From assembly GCF_040412425.1 (NCBI RefSeq), contig NC_089742.1, forward strand, positions 74,762,125 through 74,826,124: a DNA stretch of 64,000 nt. The letters run 5' to 3'. Positions 56,587 to 64,000 of this stretch are shown in pieces. The first letter of the stretch is position 1, and the number at the start of each line of letters is the position of its first letter. Under the pieces are notes generated by a model, which was given only the letters and a program-made list of their open reading frames with translations, did not search any database and was not told where the DNA came from. This DNA comes from Macrobrachium rosenbergii (lineage: Eukaryota; Arthropoda; Malacostraca; Decapoda; Palaemonidae). Position numbers and translations under genes: made by a program.

Positions 56587-56966
56587 TGTGAGAGAGATGA
56601 GAAATAATGAGCAGGAAGACAAGTACTACTAGTTTATTGATGAAGCGACCCGCTTATAAAGCGGCATGCGGACGTCAGCATATATGCAGAGACTGTGGGT
56701 ACAAAAATTTACAGGTGACGTGTGGTCAAACTATTTCTCTACACAAAACAGGACAGGTACATACAGAAAACATAATGATTAACAATGACTGGTTAGACAT
56801 AAAAATACTCTGTCACATATATGTGGTGCAAGGTCAAATGAACAGATAATAAATATACAATTCGTAATAATGAAAACAAGATTGTGTTCGTCCGACCCTA
56901 GGTCGCACATGAAGGCACCGCAGAAAACAGGATATTCATTACAGAGAACCCGTTGAGCTAACTTCA
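56587..56966 (-). repeat. Gypsy solo LTR (minus), worn
   Basis: Ends CTCTCACA at 56587 (minus strand) and matches the LTR family through CAGGACAGGTACATACAG, CCGACCCTAGGTCG and GGCACCGCAGAAAACAGGAT. The expected TGTAAAGTCC start is degraded (TGAAGTTAGC). No internal region is attached and no target duplication seen. Confidence 0.75.
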
Positions 56967-57132
56967 CGTTTTCATAAAATGAAAACCAATTCATTTTTAC
57001 AGTACACTAATTACGAAGGGTATTACTAATAATTTCAATGGAGGATTTCCGTCATTACATCACTTTACCCCTAAGAAAATTGGTTTTCAGTTATCAGAGA
57101 CAACCAATTCCTTAAAGGCCGCCAGTAAAGTT

Positions 57133-57492
57133 TGTAAAGTCCCCACTAAACAGGTTTTCTATGAAGAACCTCCCGTTTTCTACGGTGCCTTCACACCTGA
57201 CCCTAGGTCAGAGTACTCAGCCCTATTTTTCATTATGTAATTGTACATTTATTACCTATTCATTTTTGCCCTTATATATTGTGTATGTGTCGAGTATTTT
57301 TGTGTCTAATCTACTATTTTCAAGTGTCACATTGCTTGTGTGCACTTGTCCTGTTTTGCATAGAGAATGATTGACCTCAGGTCACTTGTATGTCTTTGTA
57401 ATGACATCCGCACACAGCTTTATAAGTGAGCGGCTTCCTCAGTAAACCAGCAGTAATTGTCTACCTGCTCTTTCTTTCACACCTCTCTCACA
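57133..57492 (+). repeat. Gypsy 5' LTR
   Basis: TGTAAAGTCCCCACTAAACA ... CTCTCACA. A TATA-like TTTATAAG lies near 57418. Nearly identical to the LTR at 61550-61909. Confidence 0.95.
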
Positions 57493-57493
57493 G

Positions 57494-57503
57494 TGGTGAC
57501 CCC
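57494..57503 (+). other. Primer-binding site, tRNA-Trp-like
   Basis: TGGTGACCCC, one base after the LTR; complement of the tRNA-Trp 3' end for about 10 bases by general knowledge. Confidence 0.6.
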
Positions 57504-57732
57504 CGGAGTGGTTCCTGGAGCCATTAACGGACCCAAACGGCGACTTAGTCTTGGCCCCATGAACCACCCCATGCCCCTAACGGACTAACTACGGCGCTCT
57601 AACAAAGCGTTCGGGCGTTACCGACCCTCGTCGGCAAATCACCAGCTTCATTAGCGGACCCACATGGCACTCTCCCAAGTGTGTATTGAGTGAGTGTTAA
57701 CTCACACTCCAAGTGAGAGCGTGGAAGTGAGC

Positions 57733-58640
57733 ATGAACGCGGACATTCCCTCCTACATACAAATAACTGCAAGCCTCTCGGAGACAGATATCTTCCTCGC
57801 GCAACCCCCACTTGCGCCCTCCCCCACGCCAAAACCTGCGTGCTCCTCCACGCCAGTACTCACTCCTCACGTGATGTCCCTCACAAGGGATCAACCGAGG
57901 GCCGCCTTCACCATAAAGCTGCAGCCGTTCACCCATCACAATCGGGCATCATGGCTCTACAGGGTCGAGGGGAAGTTCAGGGTGGCAGGCCTGACCAACG
58001 AGGTGCTGCAGGCAGACATAGTGATCAGCGCCCTACCAGAGGAGATATACAGGAAGGTGACGTCAACGTCGAGCCCTGCCACCTACCAGCAACTGAAGGC
58101 CTCTCTTGTCGAGACCTGATCCCTGCCAGTCTCTGAGACAGCCACCTGCGCCCTCAACCTCGCCATCAACCCCGGCAGGACACAAACCTCCTGGAGACAT
58201 GGCACACCCTCCAGGACCTCCTCCTCCTCCTCCCTGAGACGGACAGCAGCGGCAGGCACAAGGAGATCAGCCTGTCAAGGAAGAGCCTCCTGCGGCAGCT
58301 CCTCCCGGAGGTTTGGGGTCAGATTGAGGAGTCCTACACCCTGCAGGTCGAGGATCTCATCAGAACGGCGCAGCAGCTAACTGACTCCACGAGGGCAGCA
58401 AAGCTGGCATCCACGCCCGCACACCCCGTCAACTGCCTCCAGTCAGAGGAACCCAATGCAGAGGAGATCAACGTCATCGCCAGGAGGCAGCCACCCCATG
58501 ACCAGAATAAGGAAAGGCCGGGGCTTTGCTACTACCAGCAGAGGTTCGACAAAGACGCCCGAAATTGTGAGGCCCCCTGCTTTTTCGCCCATCCAAAAAA
58601 CAGGGGAGGCGGCGGCCACCCTCACAGGCCACCATGGCAG
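57733..58640 (+). pseudogene. Gypsy gag
   Basis: ATG at 57733 (MNADIPSYIQITASLSETDI). Capsid sequence RASWLYRVEGKFRVAGLTNE, VLQADIVISALPEEIY. A TGA at 58117-58119 stops the frame after SLVET; relatives read on (SLIETYSLLVSE). The remaining gag is readable in shifted frames, ending with GLCYYQQRFDKDARNCEAPC at about 58525-58585: this is the CX2HX9CX3C finger with the His replaced by Gln. A HRPPWQQQ-like linker leads to protease. Compared with the minus copy at 55766-54498 it is missing nothing large but is disabled. Confidence 0.85.
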
Positions 58641-60060
58641 CAGCAACACTCAGGAGCCCCACACCAGTAGGGTTCTACATCCGCAACACCTTCTCTGGCA
58701 GGATGATGCTGATCGACACAGGGGCTGTGCGGTCAGTGTTCCCGCCTTCCAGAGAGGACCGCAAACACCCACCGAATCCGGCTGCCTCCCTGACAGCTGC
58801 CAATGGGTCCCCCATCCTCTCCTAAGGCACCAAGCTCCTGTCAGTCTCCATCCTGGGCCGGAGATACAAGTGGAACTTCATCATCACAGATGTGAGGGCC
58901 CCACTCCTGGGTGCGGACTTCCTGGCCCACTTCGGACTGGAGTCTACGTCAGCCACAAACGCCTGCTGGACACCGAGTCCTGCCAGTCCCTGCCCCTGGC
59001 GCCGGGCCCCAGCGCGCCCACATTATGTTCCGTCGCTCCCCACCAATACGCCTCCCTCCTGAAGGAATTCCCTGAGGTGTCCAGGCCCGAATTTCATCAG
59101 GTGCCAGGGACCCCTGCCAAACACGGAATATATCATCACATCAAGACAAGGGCCCCCCAACGCACGCAAAGTTCTGGAAGCTTCCCCCTCAGTGCCTTCA
59201 GGAGGCCAAGAATGCTTTTGCCAACATGAAGCATATGGGCATATGCAGAAAGGCACCCAGCCTGTGGGCCTCTCCCCTTCACATGGTGCAGAAACCGGAC
59301 GGCTCCTGGAGACCTTGCGGTTACTACAGGCAGCTCAACCTTGCTACGGAACCAGACCACTACCCTCTCCCAAACATGCAAGACCTCACAGCCTCTTTCC
59401 ACGGGGCCAAAATATTTTCAAAATTAGATCTGCTAAAGTCCTATTTCCAGGTACCAGTAGCTCCAGAAGACATTCCCAAAACCGCCATCATCACGCCCTT
59501 TGGGTCCTATGACTTCGCCTTCTACACCTTTGGCCTGAGGAATGCAGGGGCGACTTTCCAGAGACTGATGGACAGCATCCTGGGGGACCTGAACTTCAGG
59601 AGGTTCATCCCCGGGGTCACGCACACCATAGCCCCCCTGACGGAGATCCTGAAGGGCCATCCGAAGTCCTTAGTGTGGGGTCCCAACCAGCAGTGGACCT
59701 TCTCCCTGACGAAGGCCGCCCTCGCCAAGGCAACAGCCTTGGCCCACCAGGACCCCAACGGCCCCATCCAGCTAACAACAGATGCCAGCAACGTCGCCTG
59801 TAGGGCTGTCCTGGAGCAGGTCATCAACGGAGCCCCCCAGCCCATCACCTTCTTCAGCAGGAAGCTCAGCCCCACCGAGTCCCGCTACAGCACCTTCAAC
59901 AGGGAACTCTTCATGGTGTGCCAGGCGGTACGCCACTTCAAATTCCTCCTGGAGGGTACGCCCTTCACAATTTAGACAGACCACCAGCACTGGTCCGCAC
60001 CTTCACAAAGTTGGGGATGCATGGTCCTCCAGGCAGCAGCGGCACCTCGCGGCCATCGTG
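58641..60060 (+). pseudogene. Gypsy protease, RT and RNase H, YVDD box deleted
   Basis: Protease: VGFYIRNTFSGRMMLIDTGA (DTG site, about 58710), a stop at 58823-58825, PLLGADFLAHF in sequence near 58900. RT frame 59226-59975: MGICRKAPSLWASPLHMVQK, PDHYPLPNMQDLTASFHGAK, FSKLDLLKSYFQVPVAPEDI and LRNAGATFQRLMDSILGDLN. After GDLNF it jumps to RRFIPGVTHTIAPL, so about 84 codons present in the sister copy, including YVDD and the start of the thumb, are gone in frame. RNase H: QLTTDASNVACRAVLEQ, RKLSPTESRYSTFNRELFMV, then a TAG stop (59973-59975) replacing Trp in FTIWTDHQ, and a frameshift. Further RNase H/connection sequence: YLPGRKNPVADALSRIEI. Confidence 0.88.
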
Positions 60061-61514
60061 GAGTTCACCTGCACCATCAAGTACCTCCCTGGCAGGAAGA
60101 ACCCTGTAGCGGACGCCCTCTCGAGGATCGAAATCAATGCGGTGCAGCTCTGGATCGACTATGAGGACCTCGCCAGGGAACAGGCCACCGACCCAGAGAT
60201 TCCAGCTTACTGCACCGCCATCACATTGCTGAAGTGGAAGGACGTGCCCCTCACCCCTGGGGGGCCAACACTGCTGAGCGACATAAGCACTGGCCACCCC
60301 TGCCCACTGGTGCCTGCCTCCCGCCATCATCTGGTCTTCGACATCATCCATGGACTGTCCCATCCCTCCGGCAGGACGACGGCCAAGCTGCTGGCAGAGA
60401 AGTTCATCTGGCACGGCATACGGAAGGACACAACGGCCTGGGTGAGGCAGTGCATTTAGTGCCAGACCAACAAAGTAGGCCATCACACCGAGTCAGGGAT
60501 GAGCGACTTTCCTCAGCCAGGAAGACGTTTCGGGCACATCCACGTTGATGTTGTGGGTCCTCTTCCCCCATCAGGGGAGCCAGGTACCTTCTGACAGTCA
60601 TCGACCGCTCCACCAGGTGCCCTGAAGCGACGCCTGTGGAAGAAGCCACCGCCAGTGCATGCGCCGAGGCCCTCCTCTTCAGCTGGATCAGCTGGTTCGG
60701 TGTCCCAGACCATATAACCACGGACAGGGGCCCAGCTTTCCTGTCCGAGCTGTGGACTGCCCCAGCACGCCTGCTGGGGCCCACTCACCACAGCACCACC
60801 GCCTACAACCCCATAGCCAACGGATTGGTGGAAAGGTTCCACGGGTCCCTGAAGGCGTCCCTCATGGCTCGCTGCACCACCGACAATTGGAAGTACCAGT
60901 TGCCCTGGGTCCTCTTCGGGTTGAGGACCGCCCCCAGAGCCAACAGCGACCCGTCCGCAGCAGAAAAAGTCTACAGGGAGTCCCTCGTTGTCCCGGGCGA
61001 ACTCATCACAGAGGACCGGGACAACCTAACAACACAGAAGCTCTGCGACAGGGTCGGAAAGTTCGCCCCCTGCCAGCGGACGTATACCGACAGGACGTTC
61101 CCTTTCATGCCTCCCGGTCTATCCTCCACCACCCATGTCTTCGTCAGGAACGACACCATCCACCCACCCTTAACCAGGCCCTACAGGGGCCCTTTCCTCA
61201 TGCTGGAGAGAAACAAAAAGGCATTCCAGTTGGCCTTCCACGGGAAGGACGACTGTGTGTCTGTAGACTGCCTCAAGCCCGCACTCCTGGAGGAAGATGT
61301 CGGTGGCACTCCCCAGTGCCCCCCACAGGAGACGTCGCCCCCTCAGCCCAACCCGCCCACAAGAAAGTCGCATGGACGCCCCCGGAAGGCCCTGGGCCCA
61401 GGCAGGGGAACAACCAACCACTCCCATATGCAACGCACCGAAGTCGAACACGCCCCCCAGCTGACATCGGGGAGCCGCGGCCCTCTCCGCCGCCCCAGCA
61501 AATACCTGCCTTGA
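60061..61514 (+). pseudogene. Gypsy integrase
   Basis: The zinc-binding domain HGLSHPSGRTTAKLLAEKF, TAWVRQCI-stop-CQT contains the HHCC pattern but has a TAG (60457-60459) between the two Cys. Catalytic core: HIHVDVVGPLP (first Asp, about 60540), a frameshift near 60570, HITTDRGPAFLSEL (second Asp) and IANGLVERFHGSLKASLM (Glu, about 60830). The frame 60636-61514 is open to the end and covers the core end and C-terminal domain, with YRGPFLMLERNKKAFQL as the GPY/F-like element and a Pro/Arg-rich tail ending at 61514. Integrase would insert the cDNA; this copy cannot be expressed whole. Confidence 0.9.
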
Positions 61515-61533
61515 TCAGACGTTATCTACGTCT

Positions 61534-61549
61534 TGGGTAGGGGGAGTAT
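61534..61549 (+). other. Polypurine tract
   Basis: GGGTAGGGGGAGTAT directly before the 3' LTR, the expected plus-strand primer. The same GGGGGAGTAT precedes the LTR at 8468. Confidence 0.75.
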
Positions 61550-61909
61550 GGTAAAGTCCCCGCTAAATGGGTTTTCTATGAAGAACCTCCCATTTTCTAC
61601 GGTGCCTTCACACCTGACCCTAGGTCAGAGTACTCAGCCCTATTTTTCATTATGTAATTGTACATTTATTACCCATTCATTTTTGCCCTTATATATTGTG
61701 TATGTGTCAGAGCTTTTTTGTGTCTGATCTACTATTTTCAATTGTCACATTGCTTGTGTGTACCTGTCCTGTTTTGCATAGAGAATGATTGACCTCGGGT
61801 CACTTGTATGTCTTTGTACTGACGTCCGCACACCGCTTTATAAGCGAGCGGCTTCCTCAATAAACTAGCAGTAATTGTCTACCTGCTCTTTCTTTCGCAC
61901 CCTCTCACA
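61550..61909 (+). repeat. Gypsy 3' LTR
   Basis: Same length as the 5' LTR; its first base is G instead of T. Ends CTCTCACA, followed by the AGTT target duplication. Confidence 0.95.
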
Positions 61910-61913
61910 AGTT

Positions 61914-62868
61914 CAGTTATACGTGAGCAGTTCTGCCCGCACAGTCGGCCTATGCAGGCAAAACTGAACGTTAATGTGAACAACCTGCACAGTTTTTCTC
62001 TCCTACGCAGGCGGCCTGAGCAAATAGCTCATCTTAATCGATGAGCCTCCGGCCAAACTGCTGGCGCATAGTACTTATACTTAATGATATATCGTATTTA
62101 CTTGTTTTTAATAATTGATACGGATGTGAGAATAATACATATTTATCATTTTTCCACGGAAAAATAATTGTTTATAATGAAGGCTTAATGTGACAACATC
62201 ATCCTTGAATGTCTTGTAGGGTTCATTGGAATTTTTGCGAATGAGACTTTTTGCCTGGGCAAGTAAAATCCAATGGCTATCGTAACAGATTAAGCCTATG
62301 TATGTTTATTCGTGGTTATTAACCATATATTTAAGTCAGTTTTTAAATGGGAATATTCATTATGGTTTAGTAATGTAAAATGAGACTAGGTCTATACTGC
62401 GTCTATTCATGGTTGTGCTTCATATATGTAGTTCATTTTTAAAATGAGAGCAAAATAATATTCTACTTTCAGTTTTGAAATAAAATTAGGCGAATCAACA
62501 CACAAATGAAACAAAGGAACAGTAGGCCTAGTATACTGTGGATGTTCACTCGTAACACAGTTATATACAGCAGATTATTTTGAGACATGACAGGAAGTTA
62601 AGGAAATTAGACGTGATTAGATTAGTGTTTAACAAAGATATATATTCTGTATTTAATTAATTTATCAAATCGTGTGCTGTCCAAAAGAGAAGAGTTTTTA
62701 CTTTCTTTAGGGTTGGACTAATGTCTCCCGAATTTTAGGCCTAACTTTCAAAGGTTCTTTCTCCCCATAGAGTCCCTATTTCATAAAATTATACAGCTTC
62801 CTTTTTGTAACAACGTTGATGGTTTAAGATCCCAGATATCCTCTTAAACGCATACCACTTTTAGCAAT
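61914..62868. other. Nothing recognised
   Basis: AT-rich flank between the Gypsy element and the Penelope-like fragment. No gene or repeat named. Confidence 0.4.
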
Positions 62869-63600
62869 TTAAGAACGAGATGGACACCGTTCTTCAAGAA
62901 GGAGGACTTCGTTATTCTGAAGGACTTGGCACAGGACATCAATATTATTATTACAAGACCGGATAAAGGCAAGGGTACAGTGATTCTAAATAAGCAAGAG
63001 TATATGAATAAAATGGAGACTATAGCCTACTTAGTGACCAATCAAAATTTTAAATTATTGTCCTACCAGATTTATATAATATATTATGAAACATAAAGAC
63101 AAAATTAACAGATTTCTAAGCTCTTTAAAATAGAATAATGTCATAGATGAATTAACATCAGAAATTATTTATTTCTGGGTCATCATACGGCATCTTGTAT
63201 GAGCTATCCAAGGTTCATCAGGTAGGTAAACCTATACGGCCTATTTTGTCTGCTATTAATAATGCTAACTGCAGTTTGGCTAAATTTTTGTTACCTTCGC
63301 TAGAACCGCTTACTAAAAGTTCCTACACTAATGAATGCAATCGCCTTCAAGAATGAAATTCTTATCCAAGACCATGATTTATATATGGTAAGTCTAGACG
63401 TGGAATCTCTGTTCACGAATGAACCTGTGGAGGAAACCATAGAGATATCTTAAATAAGCTTTTTATTAATGATAGTGTTGGTTTCAATCATTTTAGCTGA
63501 TCGCTTTTTAAACAAATTTTAGAGACGGCCGTGTGGGACACGGCCTTCATTTTTAACGGGGTTGTGTACAAGGTGGAAGGTATGGCGATGGGATCGTGAC
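62869..63600 (+). pseudogene. Penelope-like element RT fragment
   Basis: Plus-strand pieces in order: FFKKEDFVILKDLAQDINII, ITRPDKGKGTVILNKQEYMN (62900-63010), KPIRPILSAINNANCSLAKF, LLPSLEPLTKSSYT (63220-63330), DLYMVSLDVESLFTNEPVEE (about 63380-63440; the D of the A box) and TAVWDTAFIFNGVVYKVEGM, AMGS (63520-63597). These are the RT motifs of Penelope-like elements. The fragment stops at AMGS, where another repeat begins, so the YADD box and GIY-YIG nuclease are absent. Several frameshifts. Confidence 0.72.
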
Positions 63601-63610
63601 TTGGGCTTGA

Positions 63611-63930
63611 ATTGAATATAGAATTTAGGCCAAAGGCCAAGCACTGGGACCTATGAGGTCATTCAGCGCTGAAATGGAAATTGACAGTAAAAGGTTTGAA
63701 AGGTGTAACAGGAGGAAAACCTCGCAGTTGCACTATGAATAAATTGTTAGGGGAGGGTGGAGAGTAAGATGAAAGAAAGAGAGTATGAAAGGAGGTACAG
63801 TAAAAGGAACGAAAGGGGTTGCAGCTAGGGGCCGAAGGCACGCTGCAAAGAACCTTAAGTAATGCCTACAGTGCACCACACGAGCTGCACTAACGGCACT
63901 ATTCCCTACGGGGACGAATGCTCTGGAGGA
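63611..63930. repeat. Short interspersed repeat
   Basis: Starts AATTGAATATAGAATTTAGG, CCAAAGGCCAAGCACTGGGA. Its first part matches 29686-29775. It contains AAAACCTCGCAGTTGCACTA and GCTGCAAAGAACCTTAAGTA. It looks like a dispersed repeat, with no coding capacity and no clear target duplication. Confidence 0.6.
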
Positions 63931-64000
63931 GACCTTTCTGGGCAATTGTCCTTATCCTTCCAGCGCCCCCCCCCCCTTTTTTTTTAACGAAGATACGTGC

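Larger units (their letters stand above)
57129..61913 (+). mobile_element. Full-length degenerate Ty3/Gypsy element, CsRn1-like
   Basis: A complete layout: target duplication AGTT (57129-57132 and 61910-61913), 360-bp LTRs (57133-57492 and 61550-61909; TG...CA ends, first base mutated in the 3' copy), primer site 57494, gag, protease, RT, RNase H, integrase, purine tract, LTR. Stops, frameshifts and an internal deletion in RT make it non-autonomous. The CHCC-type gag finger (here with its His changed to Gln) and the tRNA-Trp-like primer site fit the CsRn1 group as I remember it; a tree of RT would settle it. Confidence 0.92.

Noticed and set aside
58456..59229. 257-codon frame across gag-protease of the plus Gypsy element
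   Set aside because: Wrong frame for most of its length: the CHCC finger and protease motifs are in other frames.
60659..61540. 293-codon frame overlapping integrase
   Set aside because: A shadow frame; the true integrase frame is 60636-61514 with the catalytic motifs.
57129..61913. An active retrotransposon
   Set aside because: Stops at 58117, 58823, 59973 and 60457, several frameshifts, and no YVDD box.

Overview
This window is eukaryotic nuclear DNA, most likely from a decapod crustacean. I infer that from its mobile elements: DIRS-type and GalEa-like Copia retroelements, Penelope-like and Jockey/I/RTE-like LINEs, and crustacean-type SINEs. Codon-split exons, 12-kb introns and AT-rich non-coding DNA with microsatellites also fit. 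There is no bacterial operon structure, and most open frames are pieces of broken retroelements or shadows of them.

The only host gene I can support lies on the minus strand. It is a tubulin-tyrosine-ligase-like (TTLL) protein whose first 267 or so codons lie in three exons at 17107-16924, 4528-3955 and 617-449. Splice sites and phases (1, 2, 0) agree and the frame is open throughout. The N-terminal exon encodes a membrane anchor, which together with the core sequence suggests a TTLL15-like protein. The gene runs off the left edge. Its 12.4-kb intron holds a LINE 3' remnant (about 5.2-6.5 kb), an internally deleted Ty3/Gypsy element (7.65-8.79 kb), AT-rich DNA, a degraded Jockey/I-type LINE (9.8-11.7 kb), two copies of a palindromic MITE and a 187-bp tandem duplication.

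From 17 to 49 kb the DNA is layered mobile elements. MITE copies lie at 19.9-21.0 kb. A DIRS-type element (21.1-26.3 kb) contains a rearranged GalEa-like Copia element (22.2-24.2 kb). An RTE-like LINE (27.06-28.92 kb) sits inside a MITE. Next come two pieces of an I-type LINE (29.07-29.6 and 30.17-33.97 kb, the second carrying a SINE with clear target duplications), a fold-back unit (34.4-35.5 kb) carrying another SINE, and a second, nearly complete DIRS element (36.2-42.7 kb: gag, RT/RNase H, tyrosine recombinase, inverted termini). A third DIRS element, a different subfamily on the plus strand (45.7-49.3 kb), is cut off at the start of RT.

From 49.3 to 52.2 kb there is little recognisable repeat DNA; a GC-richer block with a perfect CRE palindrome at 51.4-51.6 kb could be a promoter. 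From 52.5 to 61.9 kb are three relatives of one Ty3/Gypsy family (CsRn1-like: CHCC gag finger, tRNA-Trp-like primer site): a minus-strand element with one LTR inverted, a probable solo LTR, and a full-length plus-strand element (57133-61909) with 360-bp LTRs and a 4-bp target duplication but broken by stops, frameshifts and loss of the RT YVDD box. A Penelope-like fragment and a short interspersed repeat close the window.

I found no convincing new cellular system. The most interesting signals are structural: two unrelated LTR elements each with one inverted end, a small insertion with a 14-bp target duplication and a visible empty site, a LINE-SINE shared 3' tail, and the MITE family with its repeated GATAA-containing interior.
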